Source of the DNA: CAWAYR01 sp050250955
GTDB lineage: Bacteria; Acidobacteriota; Vicinamibacteria; Vicinamibacterales; UBA2999
DNA length: 64,000 bases
Direction of reading: 5' to 3'
NCBI GenBank assembly: GCA_050250955.1
Contig: JBFWNR010000001.1
Coordinates: 310,001 to 374,000, forward strand
A model generated the notes under the pieces. It saw only the letters and a program-made list of their open reading frames with translations, was not told the origin of the DNA and ran no database searches. This document shows, piece by piece, positions 1 through 9,812 of this stretch (its first letter is position 1; each line of letters begins with the position of its first letter). The translations under genes and the position numbers were made by a program.

Positions 1-389
1 TTGGACCCCACCCCGGGGCCCGCGTCCGCTGGGGGCTCGGCGGCGTGGAACCACGTTACTACGGCTGGCGGCCAGCGACCAGCGGCAGGCGAAGGCCGAA
101 GGCCAAGCAGAGGCGCCCGGGATGAGCGGAGCCGCCCGGGGAAGGACCACCGCACGAAGATCGAGCCGGGTCCAGCCGGCGTCGCTCCGGCGGCGCCCGC
201 TGCCGGGGGGAGCGCACGTCGATCGGCGCATGCGAAGGCGCGAAGCGCCAAGCAGTGCCAGCCTGAGGGTGATCGAAGCGACGCTGAGGGGCAGGGAATC
301 GTGCCCGCTCGCGACGCCTTGAAAAGGCGTCGCGGCGTGCCTGAGTTCGTCGATCCCCGCCAGCGACGAGCGATCAGCGAGGAGATTGG
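1..389. other. no convincing gene; contains a perfect hairpin
   Basis: No credible coding sequence is seen. The one open frame (1-444, plus) is low-complexity Arg/Gly/Ala sequence and runs antisense into the tRNA-Asp gene. The notable structure is an 11-bp perfect inverted repeat, CGCGACGCCTT at 310-320 and AAGGCGTCGCG at 324-334, with a 3-base loop. It lies downstream of the minus-strand tRNA genes and could end their transcript, but no T-run follows on that strand. Confidence 0.5.
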
Positions 390-463
390 CGGGGTCGACG
401 GGACTCGAACCCGCGGCCTCTGCCGTGACAGGGCAGCGTTCTAACCAACTGAACTACGACCCC
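390..463 (-). tRNA. tRNA-Asp(GTC)
   Basis: On the minus strand this folds into a cloverleaf with acceptor arms GGGGTCG/CGACCCC, a D-arm, the anticodon loop CTGTCAC (anticodon GTC) and the T-arm GGGTTCGAGTCCC. The discriminator base is G, as expected for tRNA-Asp. CCA is not encoded. It is 57 bases from tRNA-Val on the same strand. Confidence 0.96.
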
Positions 464-520
464 AATCTTCCCGCGATCGCCCGCTGTCCGCAGGTCGTGC
501 CCCGCCCGTCTGCCAGCGAG

Positions 521-596
521 TGGTGGGCGGTACAGGACTCGAACCTGTGACAGCCGGCGTGTAAAGCCGGTGCTCTACCAACTGAGCTAACCGCCC
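521..596 (-). tRNA. tRNA-Val(TAC)
   Basis: Minus-strand cloverleaf with acceptor arms GGGCGGT/ACCGCCC, the anticodon loop CTTTACA (anticodon TAC, Val), the T-arm ACAGGTTCGAGTCCTGT, and an encoded 3' CCA at 523-521. It probably shares a transcript with tRNA-Asp just downstream. Confidence 0.96.
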
Positions 597-599
597 GGC

Positions 600-1130
600 T
601 CACCTACCGACGAAACCCTGACTATACCAGACCTTGAGCACCAGCAGCGACAATCCTGCGAGGACGCCGGCCACGGCGTGGTGCTCGCGGTTGGCCAGCG
701 CACGCGCCCAGCTGAATCGGCGCCCGCTCGGCGGCGCCCGCCGCGCCGCATAGGCGTCGTAGGCGTCGCCGAACTTGTCGCGCAGATGGGCCTCCTCGGC
801 GCGGATCGCCGCACCCAGTGTCGCCAGCAGGTAGGCCACCACCGCCAGGCCGAGCCACCGGTGGTTGGCCGCCAGCGCGAAGCCGACCCCGAGGAGCGTC
901 GAGCCCACGTACAACGGGTGGCGCGTATACCGATACGGACCGCTGGAGGTGACCTCGCGGCTCTTCTCGACGTGGCCCGCCGCCCACAGCCGCAGCGCAA
1001 CGCCGGCAGCGATCAGGCCGGCCCCGGCGGCCAGGCTCTGCGGCGTCGGCCGGGCCAGCCACGCCGTGGCGAGCGCCATCAGCCCGCCGAGGGCCACCCG
1101 GTAGCGGGCCAGCAGCCGCGTCAGCGTCAT
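600..1130 (-). CDS. isoprenylcysteine carboxyl methyltransferase (ICMT)-family integral membrane protein
   Basis: A 176-residue membrane protein with about four or five hydrophobic segments. The middle motif GPYRYTRHPLYVGSTLLG is the hallmark of the ICMT/phospholipid-methyltransferase-like family, in which SAM binds near the RHPxY element, and a late acidic stretch (EEAHLRDKFGDAYDAY) matches the conserved C-terminal block. The substrate cannot be read from sequence; members include protein, lipid and unknown methylases. Its ATG overlaps the TGA of the upstream heptosyltransferase (ATGA), so it is the last gene of the LPS-core operon, which suggests an envelope substrate (inference). Confidence 0.8.
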   Translation of the reverse strand: MTLTRLLARYRVALGGLMALATAWLARPTPQSLAAGAGLIAAGVALRLWAAGHVEKSREVTSSGPYRYTRHPLYVGSTLLGVGFALAANHRWLGLAVVAYLLATLGAAIRAEEAHLRDKFGDAYDAYAARRAPPSGRRFSWARALANREHHAVAGVLAGLSLLVLKVWYSQGFVGR

Positions 1131-2200
1131 CGCGGCGTTGCGGCGAGCCGTCGCCGGCACGCCTCCAGCACTTCGTCCACGGCGATGTCGTCCACGCACG
1201 CCCGGCCGCGCAGACACTCGCGCTTGTGGAAGCAGACACACGTCGCCGCGCGCGACACCGACTCGTCGGCGGGATCCCAGGGGCCGTTGCGCTCGGGTCG
1301 CGTCGGCCCGAACAGCCCGACCAGCGGCGCCGCCACCGACGCCGCCACATGCAGCGGACCGGTGTCGCCGCTGACGACCAGGCGGGCCCGGCGGCACAGC
1401 GCCAGCAGGTCGTGGAGCCCCGTCGGCGGTGAAAGGACCGCCTGGCCCTCCGAGTGCCCGACCACCGCCTCGGCCAGCGCGCGCTCACTGCCGCCCCACG
1501 TCACCACGCTCGGCAGCCGCAGGTCGTGTCCCAGCCGGGCGGCCAGCGCGCCGAAGCGCGCCGCCGGCCACCGTTTGTTGGGCCACGCCGCACCGGGGTT
1601 GAGCAGCGCGAAGCCGCCCGCGGCAGCCACCGCCGGCATCGCCGCGACGTCGCCGGCGACCGGCGAGGGCAGGTCGCGCCACGGAAACGCAGGCCGCAGC
1701 GGCGCCGCCACGCCGAGCGCCGGCAGCATCGCGGCGTTCTTGGCGATCACGTGGCCGCCCTCGGGACCGACCACGGTCTCGGTGTAGGCCAGGCCGGCGT
1801 GCCGCTCGCGCAGCTGGCCGCTCGCAAAGCCGATGACCCGGGCGGCGCCCGAGGCGCGGGCGAGCACCGCCGACTTGATGAGGCCCTGCAGATCGAGCGC
1901 CGCGGCATAGCCCTGCCGGCGCAGGTAGCCGATCGCGCCGACCAAGCCCCGCCGGCCGGCGAAGCGCCGCTCTCCGGCCGAGTCGGCCGCGGCCGCCGCC
2001 GCGCGGACCACCACCCGGGTCCGCACGCCGTCCACCAGGGAGAGGATCGCCGCGTAGCGGGCGTCGACCAGCCAGTCGATCGACACGTCGGCGCGCGCGG
2101 CGCCGAGCGCCGCGACGACCGGCAGGGCGTGCACGATGTCGCCCAGCGCGCCGGTGCGGACGATCAAGACGCGGGCGTCACGCGGCAACGCCTCGATCAC
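1127..2200 (-). CDS. lipopolysaccharide heptosyltransferase I-like (GT9 family)
   Basis: A 357-residue GT-B glycosyltransferase of family 9. The N-terminus VLIVRTGALGDIVHALPVV is the typical heptosyltransferase first strand and glycine loop, and the C-terminal VVSGDTGPLHVAASVAAPLVGLFG is the nucleotide-sugar-binding motif. It should transfer L,D-heptose from ADP-heptose to Kdo on the inner core at the cytoplasmic membrane face. The first-Kdo position is WaaC-like by its R-T-G-A-L-G-D-I-V-H signature; WaaF-like enzyme is encoded elsewhere in the operon. The GTG start at 2200 overlaps the hldE2 stop (GTGA), and no other start gives a sensible N-terminus. A Cys-rich tail (CVCFHKRECLRGRAC) is seen. 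Confidence 0.88.
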   Translation of the reverse strand: MIEALPRDARVLIVRTGALGDIVHALPVVAALGAARADVSIDWLVDARYAAILSLVDGVRTRVVVRAAAAAADSAGERRFAGRRGLVGAIGYLRRQGYAAALDLQGLIKSAVLARASGAARVIGFASGQLRERHAGLAYTETVVGPEGGHVIAKNAAMLPALGVAAPLRPAFPWRDLPSPVAGDVAAMPAVAAAGGFALLNPGAAWPNKRWPAARFGALAARLGHDLRLPSVVTWGGSERALAEAVVGHSEGQAVLSPPTGLHDLLALCRRARLVVSGDTGPLHVAASVAAPLVGLFGPTRPERNGPWDPADESVSRAATCVCFHKRECLRGRACVDDIAVDEVLEACRRRLAATPR

Positions 2201-2673
2201 GGCCGGCTCCCGCGCCACGTCCGCAGCAGGTCGCGGGTCGAGTGATCCTTGGGGTCGCCGACGATGGCAATCCGCCCGCCGTAGGCGGCCACCGTCGCCC
2301 GTTCCGGCACGCTGTCGACGGTGTAGTCGGTGCCCTTGCAGTGGACGTCGGGCTGCAGCAGTTCGAGCAGCGCGGTCACCGTCGGCTCGGCGAAGACCGT
2401 CACCGCCGCCACGCCGTCCAGCGCCGCCACCAGTTCGGCGCGATCGGCGGCGGGGAGGATCGGTCGGCCGGGGCCCTTCAGGGCCTGCACCGAGGCGTCG
2501 TCGTTGACCGCCACCACCAGCCGATCGGCTTCGCGGGCCGCGGCCTGGAGGTAGCGGACGTGGCCGACGTGCAGCAGGTCGAAGACGCCGTTGGCGAAGG
2601 CGATCGTCCGGCCGGCGCGCCGCGCGTCGGCGACCCACGCCGCCAGCGCCGGGCGCGACATCACCTGCCCCAT
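2197..2673 (-). CDS. hldE2 (rfaE2): D-glycero-beta-D-manno-heptose 1-phosphate adenylyltransferase
   Basis: A 158-residue nucleotidyltransferase of the cytidylyltransferase-like fold. It has FANGVFDLLHVGHVRYL with the HxGH catalytic motif and CKGTDYTVDSVPE near the C-terminus. It joins AMP to heptose-1-phosphate, giving ADP-D,D-heptose. In Escherichia coli this is the C-terminal half of the HldE fusion; here it is a separate gene next to the kinase half. It starts at 2673, although an internal Met at 2661 is possible. Spacing to the kinase stop is about 15 bases. Confidence 0.93.
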   Translation of the reverse strand: MGQVMSRPALAAWVADARRAGRTIAFANGVFDLLHVGHVRYLQAAAREADRLVVAVNDDASVQALKGPGRPILPAADRAELVAALDGVAAVTVFAEPTVTALLELLQPDVHCKGTDYTVDSVPERATVAAYGGRIAIVGDPKDHSTRDLLRTWRGSRP

Positions 2674-2688
2674 CGTCGCCGCCGCTCC

Positions 2689-3723
2689 TCAGGCCAGGGC
2701 CGCGTCGGCGGCCACGGCGCGGCCGAGTTCGCGGGCGCTGACGGTGGCGGTGCCGCGCTTCATCACCACCAGGCCGCCGGCGTAGTTGGCCAGCCGCGCC
2801 GCCTCGGCCATCGTCGCCCCGGCCGCCAGCGCCAGGGTCAGGGTGGCCATCACGGTGTCGCCGGCGCCGGTGACGTCGGCGATCTCGTCCGAGCCGTAGA
2901 TCGGCACATGGACGGTCGGGGCGCCGGGTTCGAAGAGCGCCATGCCGCGGCTGCCGCGCGTCACCAGCACGGCGTCCATCCGCGTGCGCGCCAGGATCGC
3001 CCGGCCGGCCCGTTCCAGGGCCCGCGGGCGGTCGCCAATGGTCGTGCCCAGCGCGGCTTCGACCTCCGATTCGTTCGGCGTGCACGCGGTGAGACCGCGG
3101 TAGCGCAGCAGGTCGTAGCGCGAGTCGACCAGCACCGGCACCGGGCGCCGACGCTCGCGGAGCGGGCGGACCAGCGCGGCGACGATCGCCGGCGAGACCA
3201 GCCCCGATCCGTAGTCCGACACCAGCACGGCGTCGGCGCCGCGAAGCGCCCGCGCCGCGCGCTGCAGCCACGCCGCCCGCCAGCGCTCGGCGATCGGCTC
3301 GCCGGCGTGGCGATCGATGCGGACCACCTGCTGCTTGGCCGAGTGGATGCCGCCGGCGAGGATGCGCGTCTTCACCGGCGTGTGGTAGCCGGCCGGGCGC
3401 ACCACCTGGCGGGTGTCCACCCCGCGCGGGAACGCCGCCAGCACGCGGCGTCCGGGCTCGTCGCGGCCGGCCAGGGCGACCAGCGACGCCGCGCCGCCGA
3501 GCGCGGCCACGTTGCGGGCGGCGTTGCCGGCGCCGCCCGGCCGGATGTCGGTCGAGTCGTACTCGAGGATGAGCACCGGCGCCTCGCGCGACACCCGGGC
3601 GATGCGGCCGGAGACGTACTCGTCGGCGATGAGATCGCCGAGCACCACCACGCGACGGCCGTGGGCGGCGCGCAGCAGCGCGGCGAGACGGGCGCGGGGA
3701 GACTCGACGGGGGCCTTCGCCAT
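2689..3723 (-). CDS. hldE1 (rfaE1): D-glycero-beta-D-manno-heptose-7-phosphate kinase
   Basis: A 344-residue PfkB/ribokinase-family sugar kinase. It shows the N-terminal GDLIADEYVSGRI and RPGGAGNAARNVAALG (substrate-binding glycine-rich box), and the C-terminal DVTGAGDTVMATLTLAL with the catalytic Asp and anion hole (GAGD). It phosphorylates heptose-7-phosphate at C1 to give the 1,7-bisphosphate, the substrate of gmhB. The start is ATG at 3723, 14 bases after the gmhB stop; an upstream in-frame TTG is less likely. Length matches stand-alone RfaE1 proteins. Confidence 0.93.
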   Translation of the reverse strand: MAKAPVESPRARLAALLRAAHGRRVVVLGDLIADEYVSGRIARVSREAPVLILEYDSTDIRPGGAGNAARNVAALGGAASLVALAGRDEPGRRVLAAFPRGVDTRQVVRPAGYHTPVKTRILAGGIHSAKQQVVRIDRHAGEPIAERWRAAWLQRAARALRGADAVLVSDYGSGLVSPAIVAALVRPLRERRRPVPVLVDSRYDLLRYRGLTACTPNESEVEAALGTTIGDRPRALERAGRAILARTRMDAVLVTRGSRGMALFEPGAPTVHVPIYGSDEIADVTGAGDTVMATLTLALAAGATMAEAARLANYAGGLVVMKRGTATVSARELGRAVAADAALA

Positions 3724-3737
3724 GCGGCCGCTCAAGA

Positions 3738-4328
3738 CTATCCCACCGCCAGCGGCCCGGCGCCGAGGACCACCGCCGCGGCATCGGCGAGGGTGTCGCA
3801 GATGGCGTAGACCGTCTGGTCGGGCGGGCGGGTCTCCTCTTCGAGCCGTCCCCACCCCGTGCGCACGAGGATGCCGCGGGCGCCGACGCGCTGCCCCACC
3901 TGCACGTCGTGCCACTTGTCGCCGATCATCCACGACCGCACCGGATCGAGGCCGAGGTCGCCGATCGCGTCGAGCAGCATCCCCGGCTCGGGCTTGCGGC
4001 ACCGGCACTCGCCCTTCAGCCCCTCGACCAGCGCCGCCGGGTGATGGGGACAGTGATACCAGCCGTCGACGCGGGCGCCGGCCCGGCCCACCCGCTCGGC
4101 GATCACCGCGTGCAGCTCGCCGACGAACTCCGGGCGGATCATGCCGCGGCCGATGCCGCCCTGGTTGGTGATGACCACCACGGCGTAGCCGGCGCGGTTG
4201 AACAGGCGGATGGCGTCGATGGCCCAGGGATACAGGGTCAGCTGGGACAGCTCCGACAGGTAGCCGACGTCCTCGTTGAGGGTGCCGTCGCGATCGAGGA
4301 AGACGGCCGGGCGCAGGGGCGTGGGCAT
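3738..4328 (-). CDS. gmhB: D-glycero-beta-D-manno-heptose 1,7-bisphosphate 7-phosphatase
   Basis: A 196-residue HAD-superfamily phosphatase. Motif I is FLDRDGTLNEDVGYL (DxDGT), followed by VITNQGGIGRG and the zinc ligands CPHHP plus CRCRKPEPGML typical of GmhB, then GDKWHDVQVGQRVG as motif IV. It removes the C7 phosphate between the two HldE steps. Its ATG overlaps the waaF stop by one base (TGATG). With hldE1 and hldE2 beside it, only gmhA (isomerase) of the ADP-heptose pathway is missing from the window. Confidence 0.93.
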   Translation of the reverse strand: MPTPLRPAVFLDRDGTLNEDVGYLSELSQLTLYPWAIDAIRLFNRAGYAVVVITNQGGIGRGMIRPEFVGELHAVIAERVGRAGARVDGWYHCPHHPAALVEGLKGECRCRKPEPGMLLDAIGDLGLDPVRSWMIGDKWHDVQVGQRVGARGILVRTGWGRLEEETRPPDQTVYAICDTLADAAAVVLGAGPLAVG

Positions 4329-5362
4329 CAGATGAGGGCGGCGACCGCGGCGGCCGAGACGCCGCGCATGCACTGGTGCCCGAGCGGGCACTCCCGCAGC
4401 ATACACGGCCGGCACCACACGTCGTGGGTGGCGATGGCCGCCGCCGGCCCGTCGAGCGCCGCCGGCAGCGGCGCGGTGTGGTGTTCGTTGGTGGCGCCGA
4501 AGACGGCGACCACCGGGGCACCGACGGCGCCGGCCAGGTGCATCGCCCCCGAGTCGTTGGCGACGACCGCGCGGGCGCGTTCCAGGACCGCCGCCAGCGT
4601 CGCCAGGTCGGTGCGGCCGACCAGGTCGATCATCGCCGCCTGCGCGGCCCGCCCGCCGTCCACGGCGCCGAGGGCGTCCTGCAGCTCGCGCGACGCCGCG
4701 TGGTCGGCACCGGCGCCGACGATGACGGTGGCCAGGCCGCCGCGACGCCAGAGCAGCGCCGCCAGCTCGGCGAAGCGCTCGGGCGGCCACTGCTTGGCGC
4801 GGCCGTAGGCGGCCCCCGGGGCCATCACGACGTGCGGCCCCCCGCCACCGAGCAGGGCCGCGGCGGCGGCGCGGGCGGCGGCGGGGACGGCGACCGGCGC
4901 GACGCGGGCCACCTCCGGCAGGTCGAGCGCGGCGGTGAGCGTCAGGTAGTAGTCCGCCTGGTGCGGCAGACCACGCGGCCGGCGCACCCGCCGGGTCAGC
5001 AGCCGCGCCCGCCCCTGCGCCGCGTAGCCCCACCGCTCGGGAATGCCGGCCCTGGCGGCGGTCCACGCCGACAGGAACGAATTGGGCAGCAGGATCGCCA
5101 GGTCGAACCGCTCGGCGGCCAGGCGCGCGGCGTCGGCCCGCCACACGGCCGGGCGGGTGATCGGCGCCCGCGGCGCCAGCGGCACGACCCCGTCCACCTC
5201 CGGCACCATCGCGTAGAGCGCCGCGACGCCCGGACGCGCCGCGACTGCCAGGTGGGCGTCGGGGGCGAAGGCGCGGACGGCGCGCACGGCGGGCAGGCCC
5301 ATCACCGCGTCGCCGAGCCAGTTGGGCGCGGCGACGACGATGCGGCCAGGCGCCTCAGGCAT
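4328..5362 (-). CDS. waaF: ADP-heptose--LPS heptosyltransferase II
   Basis: A 344-residue GT9 glycosyltransferase. The N-terminus IVVAAPNWLGDAVMGLPAVRAVR is characteristic of WaaF, and the C-terminal half carries MAPGAAYGRAKQWPPERFAEL and VVANDSGAMHLAGAVGAPVVAVFG (nucleotide-sugar binding). It adds the second heptose of the inner core. A Cys cluster near the end (CRPCMLRECPLGHQCM) is seen in many WaaF proteins. It overlaps the acyltransferase stop by eight bases, consistent with translational coupling. Confidence 0.92.
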   Translation of the reverse strand: MPEAPGRIVVAAPNWLGDAVMGLPAVRAVRAFAPDAHLAVAARPGVAALYAMVPEVDGVVPLAPRAPITRPAVWRADAARLAAERFDLAILLPNSFLSAWTAARAGIPERWGYAAQGRARLLTRRVRRPRGLPHQADYYLTLTAALDLPEVARVAPVAVPAAARAAAAALLGGGGPHVVMAPGAAYGRAKQWPPERFAELAALLWRRGGLATVIVGAGADHAASRELQDALGAVDGGRAAQAAMIDLVGRTDLATLAAVLERARAVVANDSGAMHLAGAVGAPVVAVFGATNEHHTAPLPAALDGPAAAIATHDVWCRPCMLRECPLGHQCMRGVSAAAVAALI

Positions 5363-6293
5363 CGGGCGCTCCGTCGGGCCGCGCCGCCGGGAACATGCCG
5401 CGGGTCTCCGGCACCGGCGCGTCGCGCCAGCGGCGGTGCATCCACAGCCACAGCTCGGGTTGGCGCCGCACGTACATCTCGAGCACGTCGGTGCAGCGCT
5501 GCGTGAACTCGGCGACGGCGTCGGGATGGTCCGCCCCCGGCGGCTCGACCGGCCGTTCGTAGATCAGGCGGAACCGCCCGTGGGCCAGCGGCATGGCGAA
5601 GACCGGCACCACCGGCGCGCCGGTGCGCAGCGCCAGCGCCGCCAGGGTGGACGTGGTCGCCGCCGGCCGCTGGAAGAACCGCACCCAGATGGCGTCGGGG
5701 CTGTGCAGGTGCTGGTCGATGAGCATCGCCACGCCCTGGCCGGCGGCCAGCGTGCGCAGCACCCGACGCACGGCGCCGTCGCGATAGATCACCGTGTTGC
5801 CGGTGCGCTGGCGCAGCGCCTCGAGCAGGTCGTGCAGCCCGGGATTGTCGAGGGGACGGGCCAGCACGCCGATTGGCGCGAAGACCAGCGCGTGGACGAT
5901 GGCGTGCAGTTCCCAGAAGCCGAAGTGCCCGGTGAAGAAGAGCACGCCGCGGCCGCGGGCGTAGGCGGCGCGCACGAACTCCTCGCCTTCCACCTCGACG
6001 GCCCGCCGCATCGCCGCGGGCGACAGGCCGCTGAAGCGCAGCAGCTCGACCAGCAGCACGCCGAAGTGCTGGAACATGCGCCGGGCGATGGCCCGGCGCT
6101 CGGCGGCGCTGCGGGCCGGGAAGCACTGCGCCAGGTTGGTCAGCGCCACGCGCCGGTGCGGCGCATCGAGCAGGTAGAACGCCCACCCGAGCGCGGCGCC
6201 GAGCCCACGGGCCAGCGGCGCCGGTAACGACTGCACGAGGGCGCGGACGGCGCGGACGGCCGCCAGTTCCAGCCGCTGCCGGAACGCCTTCAT
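5355..6293 (-). CDS. lysophospholipid/Kdo2-lipid IV(A) acyltransferase (LpxL/HtrB family)
   Basis: A 312-residue LPLAT-family protein. It has an N-terminal hydrophobic segment, GVLFFTGHFGFWELHA with the HX4E-type catalytic motif (H-F-G-F-W-E), and MLIDQHLHSPDAIWVRFFQRPAATT, matching the acceptor-site block of LpxL/LpxM. It adds a secondary acyl chain to lipid A at the inner membrane. Sequence alone does not separate LpxL from LpxM types. The ATG at 6293 overlaps the lpxK stop (ATGA), so it is cotranscribed with lipid A genes. Confidence 0.9.
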   Translation of the reverse strand: MKAFRQRLELAAVRAVRALVQSLPAPLARGLGAALGWAFYLLDAPHRRVALTNLAQCFPARSAAERRAIARRMFQHFGVLLVELLRFSGLSPAAMRRAVEVEGEEFVRAAYARGRGVLFFTGHFGFWELHAIVHALVFAPIGVLARPLDNPGLHDLLEALRQRTGNTVIYRDGAVRRVLRTLAAGQGVAMLIDQHLHSPDAIWVRFFQRPAATTSTLAALALRTGAPVVPVFAMPLAHGRFRLIYERPVEPPGADHPDAVAEFTQRCTDVLEMYVRRQPELWLWMHRRWRDAPVPETRGMFPAARPDGAPDA

Positions 6294-7297
6294 GCGCCCG
6301 TCCCGGCGGCGCCGGCGTGGCCACGGATCGCCGCGCCGACCAGCGTCGTGAACGGCGCCCACGCCGGCAGGTCCAGCGACATCGGCACGCGGGCCACCGG
6401 GCACGGCAGCGCGCCGAGCGGTTCGAGCCGCACGGCGTCCTTGTCGGTGGTCAGGACCCCCCAGGCGCCGCAGTCGGCCACCATCCGCGCGATGTCGGCA
6501 AGGTCGGCCGGCGTGTACCAGTGGTGATCGCGGAACGCACGCACCGCCAGCACCCGCCAGCCCGCGGCACCGAGCGCGGTGACGAACTGCGCCGGCTGGC
6601 CGAGCGCCGCCATCACCACGACGCCGGCACCGGACGGCGGCAGCTCGCCCCACACGCTCACCGGCGGATGCAGGCGGCGGGCGGCCGCAAAGCCGTGGGC
6701 CACGCCGTAGCGGGCCGCCTCGGCGGCGGCGGCGGCCCCGTCGGCGCCGACCACCACCAGTGCGTCGGCGCGGCGCAGGGCGTCGAGCGGTTCGCGCAGG
6801 CGGCCCTTGGGCAGGACGTGGTCGGTCGCCAGCGCGCCGGCCGGCGTCACGACGATGTCCAGGTCGCGGGCCAGCCGCACGTGCTGGAAGCCGTCGTCGA
6901 GCAGGTGCACGGTGGCCTCGAGCGCCGTCTCGGCGTGCCGGCCGGCCGCGACGCGGTCGGCCCCGACGACGACCCGGGCGCCGGGCACGGCGCGGGCGAG
7001 CATCAGCGGCTCGTCGCCGGCCGTGAAGACGTCGGCGAGGATGTGGCGGCCGTCGCTGACCACGGTGGGCTCGGGCGTGCGCGTCGTGCGGGCGTAGCCG
7101 CGCGACAGGATCGCCGGCCGCTCCCCCGCCGCCACCAGCCAGGCGGCCACGGCCGCCACCAGCGGCGTCTTGCCACTGCCGCCGACGCTGAGGTTGCCGA
7201 CGCTGACCACCGGGCGGCCGAGGTGCTGCCGGGCGCCCGGGCGGTCGTACCACGCACGGCGCGCGCGCGCCACCCGGCCGTAGAGCAGGTGCAGCAT
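6290..7297 (-). CDS. lpxK: tetraacyldisaccharide 4'-kinase
   Basis: A 335-residue LpxK. The P-loop VVSVGNLSVGGSGKTPLVAAVA near residue 32 is diagnostic, followed by LSRGYART, LLDDGFQHVRLARDLDIVV and the C-terminal DHHWYTPADL and TTDKDAVRL blocks. It phosphorylates the 4' position of the lipid A disaccharide at the inner membrane. ATG at 7297 is used here; a GTG directly before it (7300) is equally possible, because the waaA stop ends at 7302. Confidence 0.94.
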   Translation of the reverse strand: MLHLLYGRVARARRAWYDRPGARQHLGRPVVSVGNLSVGGSGKTPLVAAVAAWLVAAGERPAILSRGYARTTRTPEPTVVSDGRHILADVFTAGDEPLMLARAVPGARVVVGADRVAAGRHAETALEATVHLLDDGFQHVRLARDLDIVVTPAGALATDHVLPKGRLREPLDALRRADALVVVGADGAAAAAEAARYGVAHGFAAARRLHPPVSVWGELPPSGAGVVVMAALGQPAQFVTALGAAGWRVLAVRAFRDHHWYTPADLADIARMVADCGAWGVLTTDKDAVRLEPLGALPCPVARVPMSLDLPAWAPFTTLVGAAIRGHAGAAGTGA

Positions 7298-7301
7298 CAC
7301 C

Positions 7302-8642
7302 TCACGACGGCGCCCGGAAGGGGCGGACGTTGGCGGGATAGCGGCTGCGCGCCGGCGGCAGCAGCCCGTCGAGCACCGCCAGCGTCTTGTCCTTGGCGCC
7401 GCGATTGGCTTCGACCAGCGCCCGGGCGGCGGCGCCGAGGCGGGCCCGCCGCACCGGGTCGGTCATGAGCGACAGCACCTGCGCGTCGAAGGCGCCCTCG
7501 TCGGCCACCTGGACGCCGGCCTCGTTGGCGACGAACGCCGCGGCGATCTCGGCGAAGTTCTGCATGTGCGGCCCGAACACCACCGGCCGGCCGGAGATGG
7601 CCGGTTCCAGGATGTTGTGGCCGCCGGTCGGCACCAGGCTGCCGCCGACGAAGACGACGGTGCCGAGCTGGTAGATCGTCGCCAGTTCGCCGATCGTGTC
7701 GAGCACGACGATGTCGGCGCGCGGCTCGCCGTCGATCGGCAGGTCGCTGCGCCGCACGGTCCGGAAGCCCTCCTGCCCGCACAGCTGGACCACCTCGCCG
7801 AATCGCTCGGGATGGCGCGGGGCGATGACCAGGACCGCGTTGGGGAGCGCGCCCTTCACCCGGCGGAAGACCCGCAGCACCATCGCCTCTTCGCCCTTCA
7901 TCGTGCTGCCGGCGATCAGCACCGGCCGATTCGGCGCGAAGCGGAAGTAGCGCAGCACCCGTTCCCGCGGCCGCGCCTGGCCGGCCGGAGCGGACGGCTC
8001 GAGCGAGTCGAACTTCAGGCTGCCGGTCACGGTGACGCGGTCGGGCCGGGCGCCGATCTCGACGAAGCGGCGCGCCGACTCCTCCGACTGGACGCAGAAC
8101 TGGTCGATGTCGGCGAGCACGTGGCGGAAGAACGCCCGGGCCATCCGGTAGCGCGGAAACGACCGCGCCGACAGCCGGCCGTTGACCACCGCCGTCCTGA
8201 CACCGCGGCTCCGGCAAGCCCGCAGCAGGTTGGGCCAGATCTCGGTCTCCATCATCAGGAAGAGCTGCGGCTTCACCAGATCCAGGGTGCGCCGCACCAC
8301 CAGGCCGAGGTCGAAGGGAAAGTAGAAGACCGCGTCGGCGTCGGGCACGCTGCGCCGCGCCAGCTGCTGCGCCGACATGGTCGTGGTCGAGACGAAGAGG
8401 CGCAGCTCGGGGTGGCGTTCACGCAGCGCGCCGATGAGCGGCCGCGCGGTGAGCAGCTCGCCCACCGACACGGCGTGGATCCAGATCGACGGCTCGGCGT
8501 CGATGTTGAACGACACCGGGAGGTAGCCGAGCCGCTGTGGCAGGCTGGCGACGTACTTCCGGTAGCGCACCGCCTGATAGACCAGCCACGGCGACACGGC
8601 CAGCGCGAAGAGCACGATGAGCGCGGTGTACAGGACGTACAT
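7302..8642 (-). CDS. waaA (kdtA): 3-deoxy-D-manno-octulosonic acid transferase
   Basis: A 446-residue GT30 enzyme with an N-terminal membrane anchor (ALIVLFALAVSPWLVYQAV), IWIHAVSVGELLTARPLI (acceptor block with the conserved Glu), LFLMMETEIWPNLL, the FCVQSEESARRF segment, and the C-terminal GGSLVPTGGHNILEP motif. It adds Kdo to lipid IV(A). First gene of the minus-strand operon, divergent from gap across a 151-base interval. No good Shine-Dalgarno precedes the ATG. Confidence 0.94.
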   Translation of the reverse strand: MYVLYTALIVLFALAVSPWLVYQAVRYRKYVASLPQRLGYLPVSFNIDAEPSIWIHAVSVGELLTARPLIGALRERHPELRLFVSTTTMSAQQLARRSVPDADAVFYFPFDLGLVVRRTLDLVKPQLFLMMETEIWPNLLRACRSRGVRTAVVNGRLSARSFPRYRMARAFFRHVLADIDQFCVQSEESARRFVEIGARPDRVTVTGSLKFDSLEPSAPAGQARPRERVLRYFRFAPNRPVLIAGSTMKGEEAMVLRVFRRVKGALPNAVLVIAPRHPERFGEVVQLCGQEGFRTVRRSDLPIDGEPRADIVVLDTIGELATIYQLGTVVFVGGSLVPTGGHNILEPAISGRPVVFGPHMQNFAEIAAAFVANEAGVQVADEGAFDAQVLSLMTDPVRRARLGAAARALVEANRGAKDKTLAVLDGLLPPARSRYPANVRPFRAPS

Positions 8643-8702
8643 TTATTCGCGTAAGCCGTTCATTCTGCACGAGTTGTCAATGCCCGAGTATACCGCGGCA
8701 AA

Positions 8703-8731
8703 TTGACCCCTCGGCGGACGTCGGCTATAGA
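8703..8731 (+). promoter_or_regulatory. sigma-70 type promoter of gap-pgk-tpiA
   Basis: TTGACC at 8703-8708 and TATAGA at 8726-8731 are separated by 17 bases, a near-consensus housekeeping promoter about 60 bases before the gap start. The leader contains the palindromic stretch GCCGATCGGCCGATCGG and a strong GGAGGGGG ribosome binding site. It reads away from waaA. Confidence 0.7.
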
Positions 8732-8793
8732 ATCATACGTTTGCCGATCGGCCGATCGGGACGATACACCGACGTGCACACGCGGAGGGGGCG

Positions 8794-9798
<1,005 letters not shown>

Positions 9799-9812
9799 CC
9801 GGACCGGCCGCG

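Noticed and set aside
1..444. 147-codon open frame on the plus strand
   Set aside because: Low-complexity Arg/Gly/Ala sequence, overlaps tRNA-Asp in antisense, no ribosome site.
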